From assembly GCA_039519185.1 (NCBI GenBank), contig CM076851.1:33959799-34023798 (forward strand): a DNA stretch of 64,000 nt, read 5' to 3'. Made by a program: the position numbers and the translations under genes. How positions within the stretch are numbered: position 1 is the stretch's first letter; each line of letters opens with the position of its first letter. Source of the DNA: Astragalus membranaceus (taxonomy: Eukaryota > Streptophyta > Magnoliopsida > Fabales > Fabaceae). Shown one piece after another: positions 1 through 11,457 of the stretch. The notes below the pieces were generated by a model. It ran no database searches and had not been told where the DNA came from. It was given only the letters and a program-made list of their open reading frames with translations.

Positions 1-149
1 TTGTCAGTCTTGGCAAAAATTAGGGCACAAAAGAAAGAGTGATCAAAAAGCAGATGGGGTGAAAAAAAAAAGTAATAAAAAAAAAGTGAATGATATGAGG
101 TCTGGGGAACACAATAGAAAGCTGAATGCACTAAAGATCCTTGATCCAT

Positions 150-450
150 TCCCATAACCCATAACCTAAAACCTTTCTTTGAGCCATCTATTCATTTGTC
201 TCCCATAACATGTAACCCATACTCGCAAAACATTTCTTTGAACCTTCTACTCATTTCCTTTCCATAACCCATAATCCATGCCTGTAAAGCATTCCTTTAA
301 GCCTCCCAATCAATCCATCCCGATAACCTGTTACTCATGCCCGTTCTTTGAACCTTCTAACCATCTTTCTTCCATAGCCCATAACTCATGCCCGTAAGAC
401 GTTTCCTTGAGCATTCTAATCGTCTTTCTTTCATAACCCATAACCCATAG
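150..450 (+). repeat. Degenerate ~60-bp minisatellite
   Basis: About five diverged units, each starting near 'cccataacccataa' and continuing through 'ctttgaaccttcta' to 'catctttctt'. Starts are near 151, 202, 261, 319, 371 and 430. It belongs to the OG 3' region and has no coding content. Confidence 0.6.
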
Positions 451-1909
451 TCACATTACAAGCCTCCAAAATCCCACTCTGATGGATGAATGATCGTTTT
501 TATTTTCTTAATGTTAATTTTGAGATAAATCATTTGCTTCTTTTAAATTATTCTTTGCTCTAATAAAAAAGGAAGTGAAAAAAAATCCCGCTAGATTGAA
601 AACCCGAAAGGGCGGTCTAGGCAAAAATTAGGGAGAATAAAAGAAAAATAAAAGCCCGCTAGACTGAAAATCTGCAAAGGCAGTCTAGGCAAAAATTAGG
701 GCACAAAAGGGGAATGAGACTTACAATGAGAAGCTTATGTAGTTCACTGGGAAATTTCTTCTACTTGGGCCACACAATAGTGTACATTTGGGCAACTTTG
801 TGAAGGATAAGCTTGAGAGTCTCGAGAAAACCCCACACTGGGGCAAGTTTCGTAAGACCTTTAAGAGTCAAATGTTTCTTGTAACATCAGGTAGTATTCT
901 CTCAGGGCAATGCCTTTCACCAGAATGAGGCAAAATCCTTACCATACCCTACTTCCGTCAAGTTTGCCACACCAGTGCACTCTTGTGAGCAACAACTTTC
1001 ACCAGTACTGGAGCAAAACCTGTGTAAGACCCGTCATGAGTCAAAACTTTCTTTTCCACACCTGAGCTGTTTGAAGCAAAATCTTTGCAGGTCCTTTCAT
1101 GAGTCAAACTTTGTTTGGTACACCCGTGTGGCCTTCTCTTGGGGCAATACCTTCTACTAACACCGGGGCAAAAGTGTTTGCATAACCGTGAGTTAGATTT
1201 TGCTTGCTACCTCTGGAAGTCTCCCCTATGGTAAAACCTGTTTCCAATACCCAGCCAATTCCTAGCAAGTCAGGCACCTCAAGTAAATGGAATCCCCAAT
1301 AAACTCGAGGTTGCCATAATACCTTTTTTCCCTACCATCCTGTGTCGCCTTTGTCTTCCCTATGTTTTCCCTCCAAAATACCTTCCACTTTCAAACCAAA
1401 AATCCAAACCCAAAAAGTTCCAGCTCTTAAATACCTGTGAATCCATGCATGCTCATTAAGTAATGCTTCAAAAATAGTCAACTTGGAATCAGTAATGTGA
1501 TTTAGAGAGCAAATGGCAATCAAAAAAAGAAGAGAGAGAAGGTCAAATTTGAGGGTGATTTGCTCGAAAGGAGAGAAGTGGTCATAAAAAGAGAAAAAGG
1601 GCCTAAGCCAGTTAGCTGTGTTGAGGATAAACTTCCATATGAGGACAAGCTTGATTGGTTTCAAATAAAGCCTGCACAAAAAGAAAAAATTCTCAGTGAA
1701 TCCAGCTTTCAAGCCAAGTGCATCTTAATTTCAACTCAAGATCATGCATAATTCATGCACTTCATGTCATAGTTTGCATACATTTCATGTCCATCCATGC
1801 ATTCCACTTCGTGATTAGAATCATACATTTGTGTTCAGTACTTTGTAAATAAAGTAATAAAAAAAGAGTCCTCCAAAGCAGGACGTGCATTGACACTGCT
1901 TTACTTCTC

Positions 1910-2935
1910 ATGCCGACGGTTCAGCCCTGGCATTTCCCTTCTCATCCTCGTGCTAACGGTTCAGCCCTGGCACTGCTTTACTTTTTATGCCGACGGTTCA
2001 GCCCTGGCATTGTCTTTTAAATTTCGTGCTAACGGTTCAGCCCTGGCACTGCTTTACTTTTCATGCTAACGGTTCAGCCCTGGCATTGTCTTTTAAATTT
2101 TGTGCTAACGGTTTAGCCCTGGCGCAGCTTTACCTTTCATGCTAACGGTTCAGCCCTGGCATTGTCTTTTAGATTTCGTGCTAACGGTTCAGCCCTGGCA
2201 CTGCTTTACCTTTCATGCTAACGGTTCAGTCCTGGCATTTGTCTTTTTAAATTTCTTGCTAACGGTTCAGCCCTGGCATTGTCTTTTAAATTTCGTGCTA
2301 ACGGTTCAGCCCTGGCACTGCTTTACCTTTCATGCTAACGGTTCAGCCCTGGCATTTGTCTTTTTAAATTTCTTACTAACGGTTCAGCCCTGGCATTGTC
2401 TTTTAAATTTCGTGCTAACGGTTCAGCCCTGGCACTGCTTTACTTTTCATGCTATTGGTCTCGCCCTGGCATTGTCTTTAATTTTCATGCTATCGGTCTC
2501 GCCCTGGCATTGTCTTTAATTTTGTGCTATCGGTCTCGCCCTGGCATTGTATTTAGTTTTGTGCTATCGGGCTCGCCCTGGCATTGTCTTTAATTTTGTG
2601 CTATCGGCCTCGCCCTGACATTGTTTTAAATTTGGTGCTATCGATCTCGCCCGGGCACTGTCTTTCATCTTCATGCTATCGGTCTCGCCCTGGCATTGTC
2701 TTTAATTTTCATGCTATCAGTCTCGCCTTGGCATTGTCTTTAATTTTCCTGCTATCGGTCTCGCCCTGGCATTGTCTTTAATTTTCCTGCTATCGGTCTC
2801 GCCCTGGCATTGTCTTTAATTTTCATGCTATCGGTCTCGCCCTGGCATTGTCTTTATATTTGCATGCTATCGGTCTCGCCCTGGCATTTGTTTTGTGCTA
2901 ATTTCGTGCTATCCGTTCAGCTCTAGCATGGTTAC
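1910..2935 (+). repeat. Two-block tandem array (units of ~37-41 bp) in the OG 3' region
   Basis: Block A (1910-2450) has about 14 units beginning 'gctaacggttcagccctggc'. Its unit tails alternate between an 'actgctttacttttcat' form and an 'attgtcttttaaatttcgt' form, so the working period is a dimer of about 76 bp, sometimes a trimer. Block B (2451-2920) has about 12 units beginning 'gctatcggtctcgccctggc' with a single tail type. The switch is abrupt near 2450. Reading frames run through the array only because the units lack stops; the predicted peptides are pure repeat and are not annotated as genes. Confidence 0.9.
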
Positions 2936-3458
2936 CCATTTAACTTTAACAGTCAAAAGACAATTGTGCATATTTCACCGATTAAAATTGGGGTTCATAT
3001 CTGTACTTATTCCTTACTTTGATAAAACATGAAAACACAGTTTTATGTATTATCTCGTAAGAAAGTAAGCACAGAGGGGCAACTGTGAACACCCAATTTT
3101 AACCGGTACATTTTTACTTTTTCAAAAAAAAATCACAAAAATATGTTTCTCGCGTATATTTGTTTCCTAATCCCTCGAATAGGTCATTTTGCGCTAATTT
3201 ACTAGTTTTGCGTTTTTTTTTTAGTGGTTAAACAAAAATTAAAAAAAATATATGCTAATTCAAAAAATTTACAAAGTAGATTTAATTTATTTTTCTTGTT
3301 ACAATATCTTTAACTAAAAAACGAAAATAAAAAAATAAATAGATAAGAAATAATACAACTTACAAAAGAAAATAAAAAAGGGGAGGTGCAACAAAAAAAT
3401 TATTATTACAAAAAGTAGTCGCTTTTGGGTATTTTCGGGTCTTAGTTTTTAGTTACTA

Positions 3459-3800
3459 TGCGAAAGCAATTTCTCTCCCCTCGGACCTCGTTTTGACGAT
3501 CCGAACGGTGAAAGTGGAGACACATGTCCCACGAACCTGCTGTCAAAAAAACAAAGATGATCCAACGGTTAACGAATTCGGAATCGCACCTTTACGGTGA
3601 GAGGTTTGAGAAAAAACGGACCAAAAACTGCAGCTCTTGCGAAAGCAATTTCTCTCTCCTCAGACCTCGTTTCGACGATCCGAACGGTGAAAGTGAAGAT
3701 ATATGTCTCACGAACCTGCTGTCAAAAAACAAAGACGATCCAACGGTTAACGAATCCGGAATCGCGCTTTTACGGTGACAGGTTTGAGAAAAACGAGAAT
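3459..3800 (+). repeat. 179-bp tandem duplication inside the OG LTR
   Basis: Copy one starts at 3459 and copy two at 3638, both with 'tgcgaaagcaatttctctc'. They share 'gacgatccgaacggtgaaag' and 'gatccaacggttaacgaat'. It lies in the presumed U3, 85-425 bp upstream of the TATA box, so it may be a duplicated upstream element. Confidence 0.85.
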
Positions 3801-3884
3801 TGTGTTCTCTAAGTGGGAATTGCTTTCTCTATCTTGTTTTAGTCCCACATTGCTTGCAAGAAACAACAACCCTATAGCAATTGA

Positions 3885-3894
3885 CTATAAAAGA
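3885..3894 (+). promoter_or_regulatory. TATA box of the OG LTR
   Basis: The string ctataaaaga lies in an otherwise mixed context inside the LTR, downstream of the duplicated U3 block. It is the best core-promoter candidate in this LTR. Confidence 0.5.
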
Positions 3895-4061
3895 GGTTGA
3901 GAGGTGAAGGTTTGAAGGGGGGAGTCATTGGCAGAATAAGTGATCTTTTGGGCTAGCCTTTGCGGTCCAGACACTAAAAGTCTGTCTTTGATTATTTTGT
4001 AATTTTTTTTGAACCGGTTTTTTTCCGGTTCTCAAAGCAGTCCGGTTCGCAGTTGACCTGG

Positions 4062-4786
4062 TGTTAGCCTAGAATTTCGACAAGGCTTTTGAGTGGTTAG
4101 TTAATAGGGTTTGACTTTTCATTAAAGATCATTCATAATGCCTTCAGAAAGAATAAGTGACATTTAAGTCATCTCAGCATGTTTTCGACAGAAGAAGTCT
4201 TCACCAATTCGACAGGGAAAAGTTTTCGACAAGACAGTATATTCAGGACTTCGTGAAGCAGTTATTGGCAAACAGTTGTGTCGAATTTCAAGACTACGGT
4301 TAATACAACGTGGGCAGTATGTGGCATCGAGCGTGGCACGAAGTCTATCACTGGTTAATAAGACGTAGCCACGTGTCCATAGCAGTTTACATTTCAGTCA
4401 TTATTTTCTGTATAAATAGTGGTTTTTACGTAGAAATCGTGGTGGCAAATTATTATACCAAACACACAGTTCTGAAACTCTAACTTCCAAGTCACAGCGA
4501 AAACAGAGTAAAAGAATTCTTGTACAACGTATGTGAATTTGTGCACCATTCTCTTTACATTTAATGCAAATTATTGCTTTCAATACAAGTTATTTTATAT
4601 TTCTGCGTTCCATTTTACTACTTCTTTTTCTTTGATTTCCATTTTTATGGTGAATTGTCCCCCTTTTAAAATATATTTGTTGACAAACTGCGGTGTTTAA
4701 AGGCAATTGCTTTGGAGATTTCTGGTTTAATCTCACAAACATTTCTAATAAAACCAGTGATTGTTTGCTAAAAACACCAGCAAACA
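4062..4786 (+). repeat. MINI 5' LTR with promoter
   Basis: 725 bp, TG...CA ends (tgttag...caaaca). A TATA box, tataaatagtgg, starts near 4411. The last 301 bp recur at 5525-5825. It is followed after two bases by a tRNA-primer-like site. Confidence 0.85.
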
Positions 4787-4788
4787 AA

Positions 4789-4806
4789 TTGGCATGCCCG
4801 GTGGGA
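4789..4806 (+). promoter_or_regulatory. MINI primer-binding site
   Basis: The string tggcatgcccggtgggac starts 2-3 bases after the LTR end, begins with TGG as expected for pairing with a tRNA 3' CCA end, and precedes the gag ATG. I do not assign the tRNA. Confidence 0.6.
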
Positions 4807-4860
4807 CCGTTTGCCTTTAATACATAATTTTTCTATGTTCTTGTATGTGTTTGTATTTGC

Positions 4861-5524
4861 ATGCACTTAAGAAGTGGAAAAATGGTTCGTCCTACTAATA
4901 ATGCGTCTAGTTCTACTCCTGTGATTTCACAAGAACAGGGAACAATAGTAGACTCTGCAAACGTAAATGCAGGGGTAGTTGTGGGAACAATATCCCCATC
5001 ATCATCAACAACCGTTCCTTCAGTATCAATGACTAACGTTGGATCAACGCAGTCAAACATGGCATCTATGCCTATGCCTTTGCCGTCACATATGGGACTT
5101 CATAGTCCTTATATGGCAATAGGAAGCGGTTTAAATCCACATTTTCATAATGTAAGTTTTCCTGCATTTCCTTCTGGATCATATGGCATGCCTACTGGAA
5201 TGCCACATATTTCGACCATGTCTCCTGTACATGTTTCTTCTGAAAGTGTAATGGGTCGAAATCCCACAGCATTAACCAATGAATCCTTGTTTGCCTTACG
5301 ACAACAAGTTGATGAGAGCAATCATGATATGGTTAATATGTTAACCCAACAAATCGGTACAGTTTTTAATCCATTGATTCAAAATACTGATACTAGTTAC
5401 CAAATGTTAGCCAAACAAATGGGTCGAATTGCAGATTTCTTTGGGGCTCCAAATATTAGTAATAGGCAGATGCCTAACACAGTAAATAATGGATTGCCTG
5501 TTCATACCCAAAGAACAATTCCAG
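4861..5524 (+). pseudogene. Truncated gag of MINI
   Basis: An ATG 70 bases after the primer site opens a frame that begins MHLRSGKMV, an LRSG-type start seen in plant Ty3 gag proteins. The next ~210 residues are rich in Ser, Pro, Met and Asn, with no zinc knuckle or protease. At 5525 the frame runs into 3' LTR sequence and stops at 5548-5550. Only the N-terminal part of gag remains; the usual nucleocapsid C-terminus and all of pol are absent. The Ty3 assignment rests on the start motif and the layout, so it is tentative. Confidence 0.6.
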
Positions 5525-5825
5525 TCCAAGTCACAGCGAAAACAGAGTAAAAGAATTCTTGTACAACGTATGTGAATTTGTGCACCATTCTCTTTACATT
5601 TAATGCAAATTATTGCTTTCAATACAAGTTATTTTATATTTCTGCGTTCCATTTTACTACTTCTTTTTCTTTGATTTCCATTTTTATGGTGAATTGTCCC
5701 CCTTTTAAAATATATTTGTTGACAAACTGCGGTGTTTAAAGGCAATTGCTTTGGAGATTTCTGGTTTAATCTCACAAACATTTCTAATAAAACCAGTGAT
5801 TGTTTGCTAAAAACACCAGCAAACA
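5525..5825 (+). repeat. MINI 3' LTR, 5'-truncated
   Basis: 301 bp matching 4486-4786. It lacks U3 and the TATA box, so a transcript from this side is not expected. The join carries the string tccaagtcacagcg, which is also in the 5' LTR copy. Confidence 0.9.
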
Positions 5826-6362
5826 CCTGGTCAGACTGCTCGGTCCGGTTCTGCGTTCCTCGCGTTCATCAGCTTGAGGTTAGTTTTGTATTTATTTATT
5901 TATTTATATCTATTTGTTTATTTGTTTATTTTATTTATTTATTTATTTATGTAGATATTTGTTGATTACTTATTTATTGTTTGTTTATTTCTGTATATAT
6001 TTATTTATTTATATTTTTTTAGGTGTATAGTTTTTTTTTTATCTTTCCTTTTTAATTATTATTATTATTATTGTTATTGTTATCTATTATTATTTATATT
6101 ATTATTATTGTTATCTATTTCTAAAAATGAATTAAAACATCAATAAAAGTGGCTTTGATCGAGATGTACGTCTTATCAAACCCGCAACCCGGTTAAGACG
6201 CCTGAGTTGTACAACTTGGTGATCTCAAACGCCTTCAAAATGTTAAAATCAACAAAACAAACAAATATTTTCAAGAAGAACTACGTAGCCTTTGATTCTC
6301 CGCACACGGAGATACGTAGGAGCGGGGCCTCCCCGTCAAGCTAAATTAGTCTTTTCCTAAAT

Positions 6363-6862
6363 NNNNNNNNNNNNNNNNNNNNNNNNNNNNNNNNNNNNNN
6401 NNNNNNNNNNNNNNNNNNNNNNNNNNNNNNNNNNNNNNNNNNNNNNNNNNNNNNNNNNNNNNNNNNNNNNNNNNNNNNNNNNNNNNNNNNNNNNNNNNNN
6501 NNNNNNNNNNNNNNNNNNNNNNNNNNNNNNNNNNNNNNNNNNNNNNNNNNNNNNNNNNNNNNNNNNNNNNNNNNNNNNNNNNNNNNNNNNNNNNNNNNNN
6601 NNNNNNNNNNNNNNNNNNNNNNNNNNNNNNNNNNNNNNNNNNNNNNNNNNNNNNNNNNNNNNNNNNNNNNNNNNNNNNNNNNNNNNNNNNNNNNNNNNNN
6701 NNNNNNNNNNNNNNNNNNNNNNNNNNNNNNNNNNNNNNNNNNNNNNNNNNNNNNNNNNNNNNNNNNNNNNNNNNNNNNNNNNNNNNNNNNNNNNNNNNNN
6801 NNNNNNNNNNNNNNNNNNNNNNNNNNNNNNNNNNNNNNNNNNNNNNNNNNNNNNNNNNNNNN
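6363..6862. other. Assembly gap (500 N)
   Basis: Exactly 500 N, probably a placeholder length. The 3' end of the OG LTR and its junction with the downstream DNA are hidden here. Confidence 1.

Positions 6863-6933
<71 letters not shown>
6863..6933. repeat. (TC)n microsatellite
   Basis: About 35 uninterrupted TC units directly at the gap edge; the repeat probably caused the gap. Confidence 0.98.
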
Positions 6934-6935
<2 letters not shown>

Positions 6936-7772
6936 TTCTTTCACACTTTTTTTTGTTTCTCTTTTGGTTTCTCTATTTGAGTTTTTGTCACAAATCTTCG
7001 GGATTTATAGAACTGATCCAAAAGACAATGATGAAATATCTATGAGAGCATGAGGTGGCCATGTTGTTTTGAAGTCTTGTTTTTAAGATATCTTGTTCTG
7101 AAGTCTTTGAATAATTGAATTAATACATTGATGAAGTCTTCAACGAATACTAACTAAAATATTAGACTACTAGTTCAATTAAAACTAAATTTTTTTTTAC
7201 CAATAAAAATAAACTTTTTATAAAGCCAAAGACTTAAGATACTAAGGAATTCATTAATAACAATTACTAAATTTTTCAGTAACCATTATACAACACTTCA
7301 ATGGTTAGTACATACTAACCACAATTTAGTGTTTATGTAGTTACCGAATTTTTTTATTGATGGGGAAATGACTATTATGCCATTTAGTAACGATTACTAA
7401 GGAATTCATCTGTACAAGTCAGATTTATCATGTTTACCAAAATAGGCAACTTCTTTGTCATATATGACTTCTTAAAATAATAAACTTCTTTTGGTGTGGC
7501 TTAATTAGGATGCTTAGGGATTGGTGATATTTATGCGATCTTGGAGGAGATTAATTTTTATCCACAATCGGTGTAAAATATTTAAAGCAGGCACTAATAT
7601 TGGATGTGCTGCTATAAAATCAAACGAATTTTCCTACTCGATAAAATTATATTGGATGCATTACACTGAACAAATTAAATTCTTATAGAGTTTAATTATA
7701 TATCTTTTATTTTGGTAGACGCTGATAGGAAGTTTTCTCTAAAACAAAAAAGTTCGAAAAACTAACGTCAAC
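6934..7772. other. Non-coding stretch paralogous to 14810-15700
   Basis: No gene seen. From about 6950 the sequence matches 14815-14846 and then 15379-15700 in the same order, with landmarks 'gtcacaaatcttcg', 'gaggtggccatgttgtttt' and 'gaagtctttg'. The two copies flank COP1. Copy one carries an extra ~150-bp segment near 7240-7400 bounded by two 'actaaggaattcat' strings, probably a small insertion. This copy also preserves the empty site (cttcg, 6996-7000) for the insertion at 14847. Confidence 0.7.
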
Positions 7773-7777
7773 AAGGT

Positions 7778-8048
7778 TAAAAGACTCTAATTCACAGATA
7801 GTGAAAACTGAACTTATTGTATTCCATTGAGAGAAATGAATATTATACAATGTATCAATATCAGATAACCATCTAACAAACTTTAACTAATCTCTAAATA
7901 GTGTAACAAACTAATTAATAACTAACTGTAGTCAACTAACTAACTGTAGTTGACCCTAAACCAACTGTTAACTAACTGTACGTTGACCCTAAACTAACTG
8001 TAGTTTATTACAATAGTCATTTATTCTTAATACTTTTATACTCCAATA
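7778..8048 (-). repeat. COP1 3' LTR
   Basis: 271 bp, alignable along its length with 13724-13982. It differs by substitutions and small indels, including a local duplication of 'taactaactgta' near 7965-7985. The minus-strand polypurine tract (gagggaggggggg) lies immediately beyond it at 8049-8062. Confidence 0.93.
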
Positions 8049-8148
8049 CCCCCCCTCCCTCAAGCTGGAGGGTGTATGTTGTGCACTCTAAGCTTGGATA
8101 GCAAAGTATTGAAGGGTTGTGGATCCAAAGCCTTTGTCAAAATGTCTG

Positions 8149-9700
8149 CTAATTGAGATGATGATGGAACTGGCAGCAAATGGAACAAATTTGCCTGCAG
8201 TTTGGCAGCAAATGGAACAAATTTGCCTGCAGTTTCTCACGAACCACATGACAATCAATGTCAATGTGCTTTGTTCGTTCATGAAAACTGGAGTTGGCAG
8301 CAATGTGTCTAGCAGATTGACTGTCACAATACAAAACAACAGGTGTTATGAATGGCAAGGACAGATCCTGCAGAATGTCAGTGAGCCATTGAAGTTCACA
8401 AACAGTTGAAGCTAGAGCCCTGTATTCTGCCTCTGTGGATGACCTAGACACCGTGGTTTGTTTCTTTGATTTCCAGGAAATGAGAGATTCCCCAAGAAAT
8501 ATACAGAAGCCGAGTAACAGATCTTCTTGTCATAACACAAGTAGCCCAGTCTGAGTCACTGAAACCCTTTAAACTGCGGAGTGGATGAAGCTGGAAAAAA
8601 ACAAGCCTTGAGCAGGGGCATTCTTGATGTATCTAAGCACACGGTGTGCAGCTTGTAGGTGCCTTTATCTAGGGTTGGCCATGTATTGGCTTAGCTGCTG
8701 TACAGCAAAGCGCAGATCAGGTCTAGTTGTATTTAGATAGAGAAGCTTTCCAATGAGGCGACGATAGCTGTTGGTATCTGCTTCAAGAGAGTCTTCTGCT
8801 AAATCAAGATGAGGAGACTTAACCATAGGTGTGGATACAGGTTTGAAGCCCAATAGACCAGTCTCAGTGAGAAGATCCAATGCATATTTGCGTTGGCAAA
8901 GAGATATCCCAGCAAAAGATCTGGCTACCTCAATGCCAAGGAAATACCTCAAGGACCCTAGGTCTTTGATTTTGAAGGCAACATTCAGATTACTTTTTAC
9001 AGAATTGATTTCATCAATATCAGTGCCAGCTAGAATCAAGTCATCAACATATATAAAAAGTACTGTGAAATTCCCATTATGGTATTTGGTGAAGAGAGAA
9101 TGATCTGATTGGGATTGAATGTAGCCAAGAGAAATAAGGAAAGTAGACAATTTTGCAAACCATTGTCTACTTGCCTGTTTCAGACCATATAGAGATTTCA
9201 GTAACTTGCACACTAGATTAGGAGATTGAGAATCATACCCTTGAGGAATATCCAAGTAGACCTCTTCATCTAGGTCACCATGGAGAAAAGCGTTGTTTAC
9301 ATCTAGTTGTTGACGGTGCCATTACAGACTTGCAGCAATAGCGAGCAATAATCTCACTGTTGTCATCTTGGCAACAGGAGAAAATGTATCTAAGTAGTCA
9401 ATGCCCTCAGTTTGGGTGTACCTTTTGGCCACCAATCGTGCCTTGTACCTTTCTATGGACCCATCTGCTTTGTACTTGATCTTATATACCCATTTACAGC
9501 CTATTGTTCTTTTGCCAGGAGGGAGAGAAGTCAATTCCCAAGTCTAGTTTTGTTCTAGAGCTTCTAATTCTGACTTCATTGTTTTGTTCCAACACTAAAA
9601 CTTGGAGGCTTGATTGTAGGTGGCTGGCTCATTGGAAGAAGATATGGAGAGGGAAAATTTTATTTAGGGTTGCATAGGCTTCTCATAACCAACCACAGAC
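8149..9700 (-). pseudogene. COP1 reverse transcriptase and RNase H
   Basis: Copia-type RT_2 and RNase H in one minus frame with interrupting stops. The RT start (9534-9322) has GCKWVYKIKYKADGS and AKRYTQTEGIDYLDTFSPVAK. The next segment (9255-8665) has SLYGLKQASRQWF, the catalytic FIYVDDLILAG motif, and a YFLGIE palm motif. RNase H (8451-8149) has SRSSTEAEYRAL and the conserved FHERTKHIDIDCHVVRE block. The C-terminus is disturbed by a 31-bp tandem duplication (about 8170-8235) that changes the frame. The stop near 9320 splits RT. It would normally copy element RNA into cDNA in cytoplasmic particles; this copy cannot. Confidence 0.92.
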
Positions 9701-11455
9701 TGAATGGGGTACAGAATCTTTGGATTAGTGACAACAGTGTTACATATAAAGTCATTGTAACGTATGGGGGTTTAATGGTTTTAACTGCCCTTTGTGAAGC
9801 TATTGTGGTTGTGTTTTCTGGTGTATCTATGGGAAGAGTATCTGGTGTAGTGTCTACTATATCAGTTGGTTGTGAGGTTTGTAGGTTATCTGGTGTATCA
9901 GTTGGAGTTATGACTGAATTATCTGGAGCATTGTTTGTGTTTGGATTTTCTGGGTCAAATGTGGTGAAGTCATATGTGTTTGGAGTGGGAATGGAATTGG
10001 GTGTTTGTTGGGGGAGATTAATATATGGAAATGTGTCTTCATAAAAGACAACATTTCTAGAAACAAAAATTTCTCTGGACTTCAACTCCATTTGTATGTA
10101 TCCTTTAATGACTGGCTTATACCCAAGGAAGATGCACTTCTTTGCTCTAGGAGCAAGCTTATTTCTGCCTTGTAGTAGAGTGGAAGCAAAGCTGAGGCAG
10201 CCAAAGACTCTCAAATGTCTTAGATCGGGTATATGATGATGTAGCACTTCATATGGTGATTTGTTACTCAATACAGTGGAGGGCAGCCTGTTTATGAGAT
10301 GCACAGCATGTATCACAGCATAACACCAGAATACTTTAGGCAAATGTGACTGGAACATCAGGGCACGAGTTACATTCAATATGTGTCTGTGCTTCCTCTC
10401 TGCTACAGCATTTTGTTGGGGAGTCTCCACACAGGTTCTTTGGTGCAGAATCCCCTTCTCTTGATAGTAATCTGTCATCATGAATTCCTGCCCATTGTCA
10501 CTGCGAATGCCCTTCACAGAGATCCCAAATTGTGTGTGCATCATGTTGATGAAGTTTTTGATCAAGTCCCTTGTCTCAGCCTTGCTCTTCATAAGAAACA
10601 GCCAAGTACTGTGTCTTGTGAAATCATCTACAACAGTAAGAAAATACACGTGACCATGGACAGATGGAGTGGAAAAGGGCCCCCATATGTCCATGTGTAT
10701 TAGATCAAATGCATTCTCAGTATTAGAATTGCTAATAGGAAATGGTAACTTATGTTGCTTGGCAAGATGGCATGAATCACAAACTTTATTATGAATGTCT
10801 TGTACATATGAAGAATGGTTACAAATTTGCCTAATAACACTATGAGAAGGATGCCCTAGTCTATGATGCCATAAGGCAAATTTATCAGATGCAATGTGAT
10901 TACAAGCAGACTGGTTAACAGAATTCATATTACAAATGGGAACAGGACTATCACTATCTATAGTAAAAGCAGACAAGTATTTAGAGCCTTGATCAAGTAC
11001 ATAAAGTGAGTGGAACGCTCTAGCGTGCCCAATCGTCCTCAATGAAGGCTTATCCTGTATAGTACAATTATCATCATCAATAACAATCTTGCATTTCAAG
11101 TAGTGAGAAAATTTAGAGTCAGAAATGAGATTGAAACCAAACTCAGGCACATACAAGACATTGTGAAGGATTAAATCAGAATTAAACATAATGGTGCCAG
11201 CATATTTAGCATAAGTGTGTGTCCCATTAGGCATTCTAATGCTAACAAGGTGAATTTCATGATATGAATAGAACAAAGATAAATTGTTGCATATGTGATC
11301 TGTGGCCCCCGTGTCTACAATCCAAATAGAGTAAGTAATTTTACCTGAGGAGTCTTGTGTCGTGTTTGATGCTATGATGTGGTGTACCTGACTGTTTACC
11401 CATCGCCATTCTTGTTGAGCAGAGCCATAAGCTTCTAGTATACCTCAGGGGTGAT
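9660..11455 (-). pseudogene. COP1 protease and integrase
   Basis: The frame is open upstream of the first usable start. The aspartic protease site WIVDTGATDHICNN lies at about 11325-11290. The integrase zinc region follows (WHHRLGHP ... CDSCHLAKQHKLPF), then the DDE core with IHMDIWGP, IRSDNGQEF and a glutamate after TPQQNAVAERKH. A C-terminal Pro/Thr-rich linker leads toward RT. A stop and a frame change near 11430 separate gag from protease. Integrase would insert the cDNA into chromosomes; the frame break toward gag and RT disables this copy. Confidence 0.9.
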
Positions 11456-11457
11456 GC

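Larger units (their letters stand above)
1..3083 (+). mobile_element. 3' internal untranslated region of a Tat/Ogre-like Ty3 retrotransposon (element OG)
   Basis: Non-coding DNA leading into an LTR that begins at 3084. Three related blocks (about 4-34, 584-630, 648-700) share a core ending in 'tctaggcaaaaattaggg'. This block style and the many tandem repeats before a 3' LTR fit the hypervariable 3' regions described for Tat/Ogre elements of legumes. A purine tract (agaggggcaac, 3073-3083) sits directly before the LTR and fits a polypurine tract. Between 840 and 1180 are degenerate repeats of 'gagtcaaaactttc' and 'ccacacc...gtg' type. I see no credible coding region here; short ORFs are incidental. 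No pol sequence is in view, so the lineage call is inferred from layout only. Confidence 0.55.
4062..5825 (+). mobile_element. Internally deleted LTR mini-retrotransposon (MINI)
   Basis: Starts TG and ends CA, flanked by the perfect 5-bp target duplication cctgg (4057-4061 and 5826-5830). Order: 5' LTR 4062-4786 (725 bp), primer-binding-like site, gag start, then a jump straight into the last 301 bp of the 3' LTR (5525-5825). Those 301 bp match 4486-4786 as far as I can read. The rest of gag, all of pol and the first 424 bp of the 3' LTR are missing. Having both outer ends and the target duplication argues that the insertion was normal and the loss was internal, or occurred during reverse transcription. 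It cannot transpose on its own. Confidence 0.9.
3084..6362 (+). mobile_element. LTR of element OG, split by the mini-element and cut off by the gap
   Basis: Begins with TG just after the polypurine tract and runs to 4056. It resumes at 5831 after the mini-element and reaches the N gap, so its 3' end is unseen. It contains a 179-bp direct duplication (3459-3800), a TATA box at 3885-3894 (ctataaaaga), and a 3' part (6120-6350) with 'ccgcacacggagatacgtag' followed by a GC-rich stretch, a sequence type I associate with Tat-lineage LTRs. T-rich TTTA/TTAT low-complexity DNA fills 5880-6120. About 1.5 kb of LTR is visible once the insertion is removed. Confidence 0.6.

Noticed and set aside
2139..2781. 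Long open frames across the tandem array (peptides rich in LTVQPWHC or similar)
   Set aside because: They are translations of the 37-41-bp units; codon content follows the repeat and there is no start context or domain.
6357..6944. 195-residue minus-strand ORF
   Set aside because: It reads through 500 N and the (TC)n repeat; not real.
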